The notes below the pieces were generated by a model. The model was not told the origin of the DNA. It saw only the letters and a list, made by a program, of their open reading frames with translations, and made no database searches. A program made the translations under genes and the position numbers. A DNA stretch of 64,000 bases from Provencibacterium sp. GTDB lineage: Bacteria; Bacillota; Clostridia; Oscillospirales; Ruminococcaceae. Within the stretch, counting starts at the first letter, position 1. Every line of letters starts with the position of its first letter. The DNA lies in NCBI GenBank assembly GCA_022792175.1, contig JAAWAN010000009.1, positions 62,001-126,000 on the forward strand. The letters are read 5' to 3'. Shown here one piece after another: positions 28,000 through 37,027 of this stretch.

Positions 28000-28932
28000 A
28001 TGTCATTTGACCGCCTGATTTCAGCGATCGCCCAAACGAAAAACCCCTCTGTCGTCGGCCTGGACCCCACCCTCGCCATGATTCCCCCCTTTATCCTCGA
28101 GCCGATGCTGGCCGAATTTGAGGATCCCTTTGAGGGGGCCGCCGAGGCGTTCATAGAATTTAACCGGCGGCTTATCGATGCGCTTTATGATATCATCCCG
28201 GCGGTCAAGCCCCAGTCGGCCTACTATGAGGCGTTCGGCTGGCAGGGAGTGCGGGCGCTAAAGGCTACCATCCGCTATGCTAAAGAAAAGGGACTGTTTG
28301 TTATCGCCGACTGCAAGCGCAACGATATCGGCAGCACGATGGGGGCCTATGCGCGCGCCTATCTCGGCGAAACCGAGATAGCGGGCCAAAAGCGGGAGGC
28401 CTTCGGGGCAGATGCGCTCACCGTCAACGGCTATCTGGGGACGGACGGGATTGAGCCGCTGCTGAATATCTGCAAAGAGCGCGACCGGGGGATTTTCGTG
28501 CTGGCCAAAACCTCCAATCCCTCCTCTGGCGAGCTGCAGGACAAGCTTTCAGACGGGCAGCCCATTTACCGGAAAATGGGCGGGCTCTGCGAAAAATGGG
28601 GTGCGGATTCGATGGGGGACTATGGCTATTCCGCTGTCGGCGCGGTGGTGGGCGCCACCTATCCCGAGCAGCTTTCTGAGCTGCGCCGGGCGCTGCCGCA
28701 CACCTTCTTCCTCGTCCCGGGCTATGGCGCGCAGGGCGGGAGCGCGCAGAGCGTTGCCGGCGCGTTTGACAGCCGGGGACTCGGCGCCATCGTCAACTCC
28801 TCCCGTGCCATCCTCACCGCCTGGCAGAAGGAAAACTGCGATGAGCGGGACTTTGCATGCGCAGCCCGGCGGGAGGCGCTGCGCATGCGCGATGCGATTG
28901 CGGCGGCCATTCCGGAAATCCGCCTGAGCTAA
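28000..28932 (+). CDS. pyrF: Orotidine 5'-phosphate decarboxylase, type 2
   Basis: Final step, OMP to UMP. The 310-residue length and FVIADCKRNDIGSTMGAYAR (type 2 form of the D-x-K-x-x-D-I motif with catalytic Lys) separate it from the shorter type 1 enzyme. VVGLDPTL at the N-terminus and FFLVPGYGAQGGSAQSV hold the phosphate-binding parts. GAAAGGAATGG precedes the ATG. The 197 nt before carA hold a short hairpin TGCCGGGC/GCCCGGCA near 29093-29112. Confidence 0.95.
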   Translation: MSFDRLISAIAQTKNPSVVGLDPTLAMIPPFILEPMLAEFEDPFEGAAEAFIEFNRRLIDALYDIIPAVKPQSAYYEAFGWQGVRALKATIRYAKEKGLFVIADCKRNDIGSTMGAYARAYLGETEIAGQKREAFGADALTVNGYLGTDGIEPLLNICKERDRGIFVLAKTSNPSSGELQDKLSDGQPIYRKMGGLCEKWGADSMGDYGYSAVGAVVGATYPEQLSELRRALPHTFFLVPGYGAQGGSAQSVAGAFDSRGLGAIVNSSRAILTAWQKENCDERDFACAARREALRMRDAIAAAIPEIRLS

Positions 28933-29129
28933 CGGGCGGTCCCTTTTATGAGTGGCCAGAGGGTGTCCCATAAAAATCCGCGGTACTCTTTTAACCGATA
29001 AGCGCTGCGCGCTACCTGCAAAAATAAAACGAAGCCGCTTCTGCGGCAATCGCTGCCGCAGATTTTAAAGATGCTTTTCCTATAACGGATGCCTGCCGGG
29101 CGCCCGCCCGGCAAGAAATGGAGGTTATT

Positions 29130-30188
29130 ATGGCATATCTGCCGCAAAAAAAGCCCGCCTGGCTGGTGCTGGAGGATGGGCGCGTTTTCAAGGGCGAGGC
29201 GTTCGGCGCGCCGGTGGAGGCAGCCGGCCGGCTGGTCTTCAACACCGCCTGCGTCGGTTACCAGCAGCTTCTCACCGACCCGGAGAGCCTCGGCCAGGTC
29301 ATCATCGAGGCCTTCCCCTGCGCGGGGAACTATGGCATAAACGACGGGGGGGATGAGTCCTCCCATCCGGCAGCGGCTGGCTTTATCGTACGCGAATGGT
29401 GTGAAGCGCCCTCCAACTTTCTCTGCACCGGGGATATTGACCGCTATCTGCGCGAAAAGGGCATCCCCGGCCTCGGCGGGATTGACACCCGCGCGCTGGT
29501 GCGCTCGGTGCGCGACGGGGGGGAGCTTGGCTGCCTCATTACCCAGACCGAACCGAACGTGCCCGCGGCCATCGAAAAAATTCGCGCCTTCTCCCTCAAA
29601 AATCGTATAAATGATTATATTTTCAACAAAAAGTATACTATTTCGCCGGCAAATCCCCAGCTCACGGCAACCCTTTTCGATTTCGGCTGCAAGCGCTCCT
29701 TTTTGGAATCGCTCGCCGAGGCAGGCTTTTCGCTCACCGTTCTGCCCTTCTGCGAGCTGGGGAAGGTCAGAACGGAGGGGGCAGTTATCCTTTCGGGAGG
29801 GCCGGAGGAGCCGGACTGTTTCAGCGAACAGCTTCCCGCCTTAAGGGAGCTCTACCGGGCGGGCAACCCCATCTTCGCCGTCGGGCTTTCCCATCTGCTG
29901 CTTGCCCAGGCGCTCGGCGGGTCGCTCGCCGTGCTTCGCCATGGCCACCGCGGTTCAAACATCCCGGCGACCGACAAAAAGAGCGGGCGCACCCTCATCA
30001 CCACCCAGAACCACCGGCTTTATGTAGAAAAGGCCGCCGAGGGGGAAGTCGCTTTCACCCATGCGGCAGACGGCAGCTGCGAGGGTATCCGCTATAAAAG
30101 CGCCCTCTCGGTGCAGTTTATCCCCGCCTATGAGCGCGGGCGGATGAACACCGGCGACCTGTTCCGGGAGTTTATAAAAATGCTTTAA
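29130..30188 (+). CDS. carA: Carbamoyl phosphate synthase small subunit with degenerate glutaminase site
   Basis: CarA normally splits glutamine and feeds ammonia to CarB. The N-terminal CPSase_sm_chain domain is conserved (LVFNTACVGYQQLLTDPESL, CAGNYGIN, GLGGIDTRALVRSVRDGGEL). The C-terminal class I glutaminase fold is present but its triad is gone: GICLGHQ has become AVGLSHLL (Cys to Gly252) and FHPEA has become FIPAY (His to Ile331, Glu to Ala333). The glutamine-binding Gln of GHQ is Leu. Frame is intact for 352 residues and GGAGG precedes ATG 29130. I infer a structural subunit of an ammonia-dependent synthase. Confidence 0.9.
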   Translation: MAYLPQKKPAWLVLEDGRVFKGEAFGAPVEAAGRLVFNTACVGYQQLLTDPESLGQVIIEAFPCAGNYGINDGGDESSHPAAAGFIVREWCEAPSNFLCTGDIDRYLREKGIPGLGGIDTRALVRSVRDGGELGCLITQTEPNVPAAIEKIRAFSLKNRINDYIFNKKYTISPANPQLTATLFDFGCKRSFLESLAEAGFSLTVLPFCELGKVRTEGAVILSGGPEEPDCFSEQLPALRELYRAGNPIFAVGLSHLLLAQALGGSLAVLRHGHRGSNIPATDKKSGRTLITTQNHRLYVEKAAEGEVAFTHAADGSCEGIRYKSALSVQFIPAYERGRMNTGDLFREFIKML

Positions 30189-30243
30189 AAGATGCCTGTG
30201 CGCCAGAAGGAAATCTACCTGTTGTATAAGATGGAGGTTCAAT

Positions 30244-33200
30244 ATGCCATTACGCGACGATATCAAAAAAGTCCTGGTAATCGGCTCCGGCCCGATTGTC
30301 ATCGGGCAGGCGGCAGAATTTGACTATGCGGGAACGCAGGCCTGCCGCGCCCTCAAGGAAGAGGGGCTCGAGGTGGTGCTCATTAACTCCAACCCCGCCA
30401 CTATTATGACCGACAAGGCGATGGCCGATAAAATCTATATCGAGCCGCTGAACCTCGAAATGGTCAAGCGCATTATCGAGGTGGAAAAGCCGGACAGCGT
30501 TCTCTCCAACCTCGGCGGACAGACGGGGCTCACCATCTCGATGCAGCTCGCCAAGGAGGGCTTTCTCGCCTGGAACAACATGAAGCTTTTAGGCTCCAAA
30601 CCGGATACCATCGATAAGGCCGAGGACCGGCAGATGTTTAAGGACACCATGCAGAAGATAAACCAGCCCTGCATCCCCTCCAAGGTGGTCAATACGGTGG
30701 AGGGTGCGCTCGCCTTCGCAGGGGAAATCGGCTATCCGGTCATCGTTCGCCCCGCCTTTACGATGGGCGGCAGCGGCGGCGGCATCGCGGAGGATGAAAA
30801 CGCGCTCGAGGAGATTGCGCAGGGCGGCCTTCGCCTCTCTCCCATCACCCAGGTGCTGATTGAAAAGTGCATCTCCGGCTGGAAGGAGATTGAATTTGAG
30901 GTCATCCGCGACCGGAAGGGCAACGCCATCACCGTCTGCTCGATGGAGAATGTCGATCCGGTCGGCGTCCACACTGGGGACAGCATCGTCGTCGCTCCGG
31001 CCATGTCCCTCTCCCCGAAGGAGATGGGAATGCTGCGCACCGCCGCGCTCGAAATCGTTGAGGAGCTCGATGTCGAGGGCGGCTGCAACGTTCAGTTCGC
31101 GCTGCACCCCGATTCGCTCGAATATGCCGTTATCGAGGTCAATCCCCGGGTCAGCCGTTCCTCCGCCCTCGCTTCGAAGGCGACCGGCTACCCGATTGCC
31201 AAGGTGGCGACCAAGATCGCCATCGGCTATACGCTCGATGAGATTGTCAACAAGGTCACCGGCAGCACCTATGCCTGCTTTGAGCCGGCGGTCGACTACA
31301 CCGTTCTCAAATTCCCCAAGTGGCCGTTTGATAAATTTGTCTATGCCAAACGCACCCTCGGCACCCAGATGAAGGCGACCGGCGAGGTAATGAGCATCGC
31401 CCCCTCCTTCGAGAGCGCTCTGATGAAGGCGGTGCGCGGCATCGAGCTCGGGCTCGATACGATGAACCTGCCGAAGCTGCAGGATAAAAGCGCCGAACAG
31501 CTACGGGAGCTGCTGCACGAGTGCGATGATGAGCGGCTGTTTGTTGTCTATGCGGCGCTGAAAACCGGGATAACGGTGGATGAGATTTTTGATATTACCA
31601 AAATTGACCGGCTGTTTTTAGGCAAGCTTCTGCACCTCATCGAGATGGAAAGGGCGCTCGAAAACGAGCCGCTCAGCGATGAACTCTATCTCGCCGCCAA
31701 AAAGCTCGGTTTCCTCGACAGCACCATCCGCCGCCTGTCCGGGCAGGAGATTGCTCACCCCCGCCATGCCTCCTATAAAATGGTGGATACCTGTGCGGCC
31801 GAATACCCGGCCGAGACCCCCTATTTTTACTCCACCTTCGATGAGGAAAACGAGGCCGCCGAATTTCTGCAGCACAAGGGCAGCTCCCGCAAAAAGGTGA
31901 TGGTTTTCGGCTCCGGCCCCATCCGCATCGGGCAGGGAATCGAGTTTGACTACTGCTCGGTGCACTGCGTCTGGGCGCTCAAGGCGGCCGGCTGCGAGGC
32001 GGTCATCGTCAACAACAATCCGGAGACCGTTTCCACCGACTTTGACACCGCCGACCGCCTCTATTTCGACCCACTGACCGCGGAGGATGTCGACTCGATT
32101 CTCGAGACCGAAAAGCCGGATGGGGTGGTCATCCAGTTCGGCGGGCAGACGGCGATCAAGCTCGCCAAATATCTCGACAAAAAAGGGGTGCCCATCCTCG
32201 GCACCGGCTATGACAGCATCGACCGCGCCGAAGACCGCGAGCGCTTTGATGGGCTGCTCGGCAAGTGCGGCATCCCGCGTCCGGCGGGCCACACCGTTTT
32301 CACCCTGCCCGAGGCGCTCAAAGCGGCGCAGGACCTCGGCTACCCGGTACTGATGCGCCCCTCCTATGTGCTCGGCGGCCAGAATATGATTATTGCCCAC
32401 AACGATAAGGATATTGAAGAGTATATGGCGGTCATCCTCGCCCATAACTCGATGGAGAACCCCATCCTGATTGATAAATACCTGATGGGCACCGAGGTGG
32501 AGGTGGATGCCCTCTGCGACGGGCACGATTTCCTCATCCCCGGTATTATGGAGCATATCGAGCGCGCGGGCGTGCATTCGGGCGACTCGATCTCGGTCTA
32601 TCCCGATCAGAATCTGAGCGAAAAGACCCGGCAGACGATTATCGACTATACCGGCAGGCTGGCGCGGGCGCTTGACGTAAAGGGGCTTGTCAACGTACAG
32701 TATGTCGTTTATGAAAACGAGGTCTATGTCATCGAGGTGAACCCGCGCTCCTCGCGCACAGTACCCTACATCAGCAAGGTCACCGGCGTGCCGATGGTGG
32801 ATATCGCCACCCGGATTATGCTCGGCGAGCGGCTGGTCGATCTGGGCTATGGCACCGGGCTCTATAAAAACGCTGACTATATCGCCGTCAAGGTGCCGGT
32901 CTTCAGCTTTGAAAAGCTGCACGATGTAGACACCCACTTAGGCCCCGAGATGAAATCGACTGGCGAGGTGCTCGGCATTGCCCACACCTTTGAGGAGGCG
33001 CTCTATAAGGGGCTCACCGCCGCCGGCTACAATATGGTGCGCACCGGCGGGGTGCTCATCACCGTGCGCGACAGCGACAAGCAGGAGGTGCTCCCCATCG
33101 CCGCCAAGTTTGACGGCATGGGCTTTGATATCTATGCGACCAGCGGAACGGCACACGAGCTCAACAAGCACATGGTGGCTGCGAATGTGGTGCGCAAAAT

Positions 33201-33438
33201 CGAGGAACCGGAGCCGAACATCATGACCCTCTTTAATTCCGGAAAAATCGATTATGTCATCTCCACCTCGGCCAAAGGCCGCATGCCCGCCCGCCACTCG
33301 GTGCAGATGCGCCGCAAGGCGGTGGAGCGGGCCATCGCCTGCTTCACCTCGCTTGATACCGCAAACGCCATGACCAATTCGCTCAAAAAGCGCCATTCGC
33401 TCAAGGATATCGAAATTGTCAACATCTGCGATATCTGA
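30244..33438 (+). CDS. carB: Carbamoyl phosphate synthase large subunit
   Basis: 1064-residue enzyme making carbamoyl phosphate from bicarbonate, ammonia and two ATP. Two homologous halves, each with a pre-ATP-grasp block: KVLVIGSGPIVIGQAAEFDY at the N-terminus and KVMVFGSGPIRIGQGIEFDY near residue 555, each followed by an ATP-grasp domain (MRPSYVLGGQNMIIAHNDKD in the second half). The C-terminal MGS-like allosteric domain begins near SDKQEVLPIAAKFDGMGFD. No decay is visible, in contrast to carA. Last gene of the operon; hairpins follow at 33454-33538. Confidence 0.97.
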   Translation: MPLRDDIKKVLVIGSGPIVIGQAAEFDYAGTQACRALKEEGLEVVLINSNPATIMTDKAMADKIYIEPLNLEMVKRIIEVEKPDSVLSNLGGQTGLTISMQLAKEGFLAWNNMKLLGSKPDTIDKAEDRQMFKDTMQKINQPCIPSKVVNTVEGALAFAGEIGYPVIVRPAFTMGGSGGGIAEDENALEEIAQGGLRLSPITQVLIEKCISGWKEIEFEVIRDRKGNAITVCSMENVDPVGVHTGDSIVVAPAMSLSPKEMGMLRTAALEIVEELDVEGGCNVQFALHPDSLEYAVIEVNPRVSRSSALASKATGYPIAKVATKIAIGYTLDEIVNKVTGSTYACFEPAVDYTVLKFPKWPFDKFVYAKRTLGTQMKATGEVMSIAPSFESALMKAVRGIELGLDTMNLPKLQDKSAEQLRELLHECDDERLFVVYAALKTGITVDEIFDITKIDRLFLGKLLHLIEMERALENEPLSDELYLAAKKLGFLDSTIRRLSGQEIAHPRHASYKMVDTCAAEYPAETPYFYSTFDEENEAAEFLQHKGSSRKKVMVFGSGPIRIGQGIEFDYCSVHCVWALKAAGCEAVIVNNNPETVSTDFDTADRLYFDPLTAEDVDSILETEKPDGVVIQFGGQTAIKLAKYLDKKGVPILGTGYDSIDRAEDRERFDGLLGKCGIPRPAGHTVFTLPEALKAAQDLGYPVLMRPSYVLGGQNMIIAHNDKDIEEYMAVILAHNSMENPILIDKYLMGTEVEVDALCDGHDFLIPGIMEHIERAGVHSGDSISVYPDQNLSEKTRQTIIDYTGRLARALDVKGLVNVQYVVYENEVYVIEVNPRSSRTVPYISKVTGVPMVDIATRIMLGERLVDLGYGTGLYKNADYIAVKVPVFSFEKLHDVDTHLGPEMKSTGEVLGIAHTFEEALYKGLTAAGYNMVRTGGVLITVRDSDKQEVLPIAAKFDGMGFDIYATSGTAHELNKHMVAANVVRKIEEPEPNIMTLFNSGKIDYVISTSAKGRMPARHSVQMRRKAVERAIACFTSLDTANAMTNSLKKRHSLKDIEIVNICDI

Positions 33439-33453
33439 GTTATCCACAAAGGC

Positions 33454-33538
33454 GGCCGGGAGATGGGGAAAAATTCCCATCTCCCGGCCTTCCCTGAAAA
33501 ACCGGCAGGGCGTGCGAAAAAGCGCACGCCCTGTTTTT
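33454..33538. terminator. Double terminator between convergent carB and hsp20
   Basis: Two stems: GGCCGGGAGATGGG with CCCATCTCCCGGCC (33454-33489) after carB, and CAGGGCGTGCG with CGCACGCCCTG (33506-33533) followed by TTTTT on the + strand and GGTTTTTC on the minus strand. The second should serve both directions. Confidence 0.85.
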
Positions 33539-33551
33539 CCTTTGCCAGAGA

Positions 33552-33995
33552 TTACTGAATCGCAATCTGGCGGCTCTCGGGAACCTCCTTGCCCTTTTTC
33601 GGCAGGGTCAACTCCAAAACGCCGTTTTCATACTTCGCGTCAATCTTCGCGGTGTCGATGCCGGAAACATCAAAGCTGCGGGCAAAGCTGCCGTAGCGGC
33701 GCTCGCGGCGGATATAGCGCACCGAACCCTCCTGCGCATTCTCCTGCTTCTCCTCCTTTTCCTCGCTGTGCGAAGCGTGCACCGTCAACCGGTCGCCGTC
33801 AAGCCCGATCTGAATATCCTCCTTCTTAAAGCCGGGCAGCTCGGCCTGCAGCAGGAAGCTGGCCCCTTGGTCGATGACATCGGTCTTAAAATCGAGCGCC
33901 GTCTGATCCATTCCGCGGAAAAATTCCTGGCTGAAATTATCAAACGCATTCCAAAGTCTTCTCTCATCGCGGCCCCAGGGCATTAAATCCAACAT
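33552..33995 (-). CDS. Small heat shock protein, Hsp20 family
   Basis: 147-residue ATP-independent holdase. The alpha-crystallin domain runs from about residue 40: LLQAELPGFKKEDIQIGLDG, SFARSFDVSGIDTAKIDAKY and the A-x-x-x-n-GVL signature as YENGVLELTLPKKGK. N-terminus MLDLMPWGRDERRLWNAFDN is the usual hydrophobic arm. AAGGAGG lies 7 nt before the ATG. A perfect CIRCE operator lies 143 nt upstream (34138-34164), suggesting HrcA control. Confidence 0.94.
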   Translation of the reverse strand: MLDLMPWGRDERRLWNAFDNFSQEFFRGMDQTALDFKTDVIDQGASFLLQAELPGFKKEDIQIGLDGDRLTVHASHSEEKEEKQENAQEGSVRYIRRERRYGSFARSFDVSGIDTAKIDAKYENGVLELTLPKKGKEVPESRQIAIQ

Positions 33996-34137
33996 GATAA
34001 AAACCTCCTTATAAAAATCGGCTTGTTTATTTTTCATCCCGGCGCCTTCCCGCCGGTCTGTTCCCTCTTGGAACAATTCTTATTATAAGAGCCGGATATT
34101 TCAAATATACGGATAAAAGTTTATCAAACCGTTAATT

Positions 34138-34164
34138 TTAGCACTCTGATTTATCGAGTGCTAA
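34138..34164 (-). promoter_or_regulatory. CIRCE operator (HrcA site)
   Basis: TTAGCACTC, 9-nt spacer, GAGTGCTAA: an exact match to the CIRCE consensus inverted repeat. It overlaps the last codons and stop of the upstream symporter gene and lies 143 nt from the hsp20 start. A TATAAT sits near 34083 on the hsp20 side but I could not pair it with a good -35, so the promoter is unresolved. Confidence 0.92.
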
Positions 34165-35551
34165 CAATTTTTAATCTTCTTTTTCTGCTTCCCTCCTTTT
34201 CCCAGTATTCCTCCGCCTCTCCCGCCACCTCGCGGGAAAGCATGCAGACGGCGATGAGATTGGGAACCGCCATCAGGCCGTTGAGGGTATCCGCCAGCTG
34301 CCAGAGGCCCTCGAGGCGCATGCGCGGGCAGAAAAACATCAGCAGAAAAAAGGCGGAGCGGTAGGCCCGCCGAAAGGCGCGGGCATCTGTATGGGCGCGG
34401 CCGCGTCCCGTCAGGTATTCCACGCAGCGCTCCCCGTAAAAATACCAGCAGGGAACGCTCGAAACCGCAAACACCATCAGCATCAGCGAAAGCGCCGCCC
34501 CGGAATAGCGGCCGAAGACACAGGAAAAGGCGGCCACTATCAGCTCCATGCCATTTTTCGCATCCATCGAAGCGCCGCTGCACAAAATAGCGAGCGCCGT
34601 TAAAACGGCCATTACCGCCGTATCAAAAAACACCTCAAACGCGCCGCACATCCCCTGGCGCACCGGCGTATTTCCGGAGGCGGCATGAATAATCGGAGAA
34701 GAGCCCATGCCCGCCTCATTGGAGAAAACGCCGCGCGCAATGCCATATTTCATCGCTGTCAGCATGGTGTAGGCGCCGGCGCCTCCGGCCGCGGCGCGGA
34801 ATGAGCAGGCATTGCGGAGAATGGAAAAAAAGGCCGGCCCCAGTCGGGCAGGATTTTTAAGGATGACCGCAAAGGCGGCGGCCATAAAGGCCAGCGACAT
34901 CAGCGGGGTCAGCAGCGAAAAAGCCCTGCCGAGCCGTTTGATGCTACCGCCGGTCATCCCCGCGATGAGGAGCACGCAGGCCGCGCTCGCCCATAGCCCA
35001 TCTATCCGGAAAACACTCTCCACCGCATCCGCAGCGGTGGCAATCTGGGTGACATTGCCCGTTCCAAAAAGCGCGGAGGCGATGCACAGAAGGCAAAAAA
35101 CAGCGGCCATCCCCGGCAGCCCCAGCCCGGCCTGCATATAGTACATCGGCCCGCCTACCGTTTCCCCGCTTTCATTTTTCGTCCGGTAGCGCATGGCCAG
35201 CACCGTTTCAGCAAACTTCACCGCCATGCACAAAAGCGCGCTCACCACCATCCAGAAAACGGTCCCCGGCCCGCCCAGCAGCAGCGCCCCCGCCACGCCG
35301 ATGATATTGCCGATGCCCAGCGTTCCGGCCAGCGCCCCCGAAACAGCGGAAAAGGCGGAGAGGCCGCCCTCCTCCCTGCTGCGGCAAAAGGGGGAGCGCA
35401 GAATCTCCCCCAGCCGCCGCAGCTGCAGCCCGCGGGTGCAAATGGTGAAATAGATGCCCGTTCCCAGAAACAAAGCCAGCATCGGCAGTCCCCAAACGAA
35501 TGCGCTGACCGCCCCGTTTACCCGATAAAAGCCTTCGATAAACGCCTGCAT
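34151..35551 (-). CDS. Sodium:alanine/glycine symporter, AGCS family
   Basis: 466-residue inner-membrane transporter importing Ala or Gly with Na+. Around ten to eleven hydrophobic segments. Family signatures: GALAGTLGIGNIIGVAGAL, ESGETVGGPMYYMQAGLG, FGTGNVTQIATAADAV, and GIARGVFSNEAGMGSSPIIH. Substrate is inferred from the family only. Its 3' end is overlapped by the CIRCE element of hsp20. Confidence 0.93.
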   Translation of the reverse strand: MQAFIEGFYRVNGAVSAFVWGLPMLALFLGTGIYFTICTRGLQLRRLGEILRSPFCRSREEGGLSAFSAVSGALAGTLGIGNIIGVAGALLLGGPGTVFWMVVSALLCMAVKFAETVLAMRYRTKNESGETVGGPMYYMQAGLGLPGMAAVFCLLCIASALFGTGNVTQIATAADAVESVFRIDGLWASAACVLLIAGMTGGSIKRLGRAFSLLTPLMSLAFMAAAFAVILKNPARLGPAFFSILRNACSFRAAAGGAGAYTMLTAMKYGIARGVFSNEAGMGSSPIIHAASGNTPVRQGMCGAFEVFFDTAVMAVLTALAILCSGASMDAKNGMELIVAAFSCVFGRYSGAALSLMLMVFAVSSVPCWYFYGERCVEYLTGRGRAHTDARAFRRAYRSAFFLLMFFCPRMRLEGLWQLADTLNGLMAVPNLIAVCMLSREVAGEAEEYWEKEGSRKRRLKIVSTR

Positions 35552-35587
35552 GCCCTTTTCCCCCCTTACTTACCATTCCGATTCAGC

Positions 35588-35641
35588 ATATGAAAAAGCA
35601 CGCTGCAAAATGATTCCATTTTGCAGCGCGCCTTTTCATAT
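35588..35641 (-). terminator. Terminator of the MBL-fold gene
   Basis: A 25-nt arm pair (35588-35612 and 35617-35641) with a few mismatches forms a long hairpin, GGCGCGCTGCAAAATG paired with CATTTTGCAGCGTGC, followed by TTTTTCATA on the minus strand. Core shared with the hairpin at 691-728. Confidence 0.85.
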
Positions 35642-35702
35642 AAAAAAACTGTCTTTATTTTGCGCATTTAAAAACTTGCTTTGCAACTGCCTGACAGGCG
35701 AG

Positions 35703-36524
35703 CTATCCCCCCGCCTTTACCAACACCCTCGTTCCGTGCGGCCCTATCCAGCAGCGCAGGCCAGGATATTTGGCATCCAGATAGTCGGAAAACAGCAGCG
35801 GGTTTTCGCTGTTCGATAAAAACATATCGTAATGTCCTGGGACGCTGAGGCCCGGCTGCAGCATGCCGCACAGGTCGGCCGCCTCTTGCCAGGTCATGTT
35901 GCCAATGCAGCCGGAGCGCAGGCGTTTGCCATCCCGCCCGTTAATCGGCAGGAAAGCGATGTCCGGACGCCCCAGCGCCCGCAGCTTCCCATAAAGCCCT
36001 TCATAAATGCAGCAGTCCCCGCTGTGATAAAAGCAGATGCCGTCTGCCCGGACATGGTAGCCCATCTGCAGGTAGTCGCCGTTTTCATCCTGCTGCAGCA
36101 GCTCGTGCGCGGCGGCAACGCCGGTAATCTCCAGGCCGTTCTCCCGAACGGTTTCCCCATCGGCAATGCCGATGAGGCGCTCGGGCGCTGTGTCCAGCTC
36201 AGCGCAGAGCTCCCCTTTCAGCGCGCGCGGCACGACGAATTTTATTCTAGGAAACGCCTTCGCCGCCTGCCGCCAGACCGGCAGGTCGATATGGTCGTCG
36301 TGCAGGTGAGTGCCGAAGAGGTAATCGGTCTGCCCGAGCGTGTCCGCCTCGAGAACGGGGGCGAACTGCCGGGTTTCCCGTTCGCTCAAAAAGGGATCGA
36401 TCAAAAGCTGCAGCCGCGCGGTGCGCAGCGCATAGCCCAGCTGGCCTAGCCACCAGAAGCAGCATTCCCCCTCGTGCGGGCGTTCCTCCTCAATCTCTCT
36501 CATCAATCTGCTCCCGGTTGCCAT
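35703..36524 (-). CDS. MBL-fold metal-dependent hydrolase, UlaG-like
   Basis: 273 residues of the beta-lactamase_2/UlaG-like branch. The metal site THLHDDHIDLPVW gives the H-x-H-x-D-H motif; further ligands are likely His in AAHELLQ, Asp in FYHSGDCCIYEG and His in LSVPGHYDMF. UlaG opens ascorbate-6-phosphate lactone, but no ascorbate genes are here, so the substrate is unknown. It is last in the leftward coaD-containing cluster; a terminator follows. Confidence 0.85.
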   Translation of the reverse strand: MATGSRLMREIEEERPHEGECCFWWLGQLGYALRTARLQLLIDPFLSERETRQFAPVLEADTLGQTDYLFGTHLHDDHIDLPVWRQAAKAFPRIKFVVPRALKGELCAELDTAPERLIGIADGETVRENGLEITGVAAAHELLQQDENGDYLQMGYHVRADGICFYHSGDCCIYEGLYGKLRALGRPDIAFLPINGRDGKRLRSGCIGNMTWQEAADLCGMLQPGLSVPGHYDMFLSNSENPLLFSDYLDAKYPGLRCWIGPHGTRVLVKAGG

Positions 36525-36548
36525 CGTCCCTTCTCCTTTCCCCGTTTT

Positions 36549-37004
36549 CTATTTGCGGGTGGCGTTTCGCAGCGCCTGGCGGGTGCTTTTCACATCGCTC
36601 AACGAGCGCGCCAGCGATTCCTCTGTTTCCCGCAGGACCTTTTCGGAATAGTCGTTGGCGGCCGCGCGCATCTCGCGGGACTTCATCTGCGCGCTCTGCA
36701 TAATCTCCGCCGCGCGCGTCTGCGACTGTTTGACGATATCCTCCCGCGAAATGAGCGCCTTCGCGCGCTCCTCCGCCTTCTGAACGATGCTCTCCGCCTC
36801 CTGCCTGGCCACCGAGATAATCTCCGCGCGGTCGGCAACAATGCTGCGCGCCTGCTTAATCTCGCCGGGCAGGTTTAAGCGCACCTCGTCAATCAAATCG
36901 CGCACCTTGTCCGCATCTACTACACAGCGCCCGCCGGTCAGCGGCAGGTTCCATGCGCGGTCCAGAAGCTCGTCCAGCACATCCAGAATTTCTTCTATGC
37001 TCAT
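36549..37004 (-). CDS. Coiled-coil protein next to coaD
   Basis: 151 residues, mostly one long heptad-patterned helix (residues about 50-150) rich in Glu, Arg and Ala: IKQARSIVADRAEIISVARQ, AESIVQKAEERAKAL, SREMRAAANDYSEKVLRETE. Resembles clostridial proteins annotated as ATPase or V-type ATPase subunit H-like, which is a low-complexity similarity; there are no ATPase motifs. DivIVA-like or ATP-synthase b-like scaffold roles are possible. ATG at 37004 follows GGAAGGGG by 6 nt. The conserved place beside coaD suggests cell-division or envelope work. Confidence 0.65.
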   Translation of the reverse strand: MSIEEILDVLDELLDRAWNLPLTGGRCVVDADKVRDLIDEVRLNLPGEIKQARSIVADRAEIISVARQEAESIVQKAEERAKALISREDIVKQSQTRAAEIMQSAQMKSREMRAAANDYSEKVLRETEESLARSLSDVKSTRQALRNATRK

Positions 37005-37027
37005 TCGTTTTTCCCCTTCCAAAAAGC

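Noticed and set aside
29093..29112. Hairpin TGCCGGGC/GCCCGGCA before carA, considered as a second PyrR attenuator
   Set aside because: No UCCnGnGAG motif and no T-tract, so no evidence of PyrR control here.
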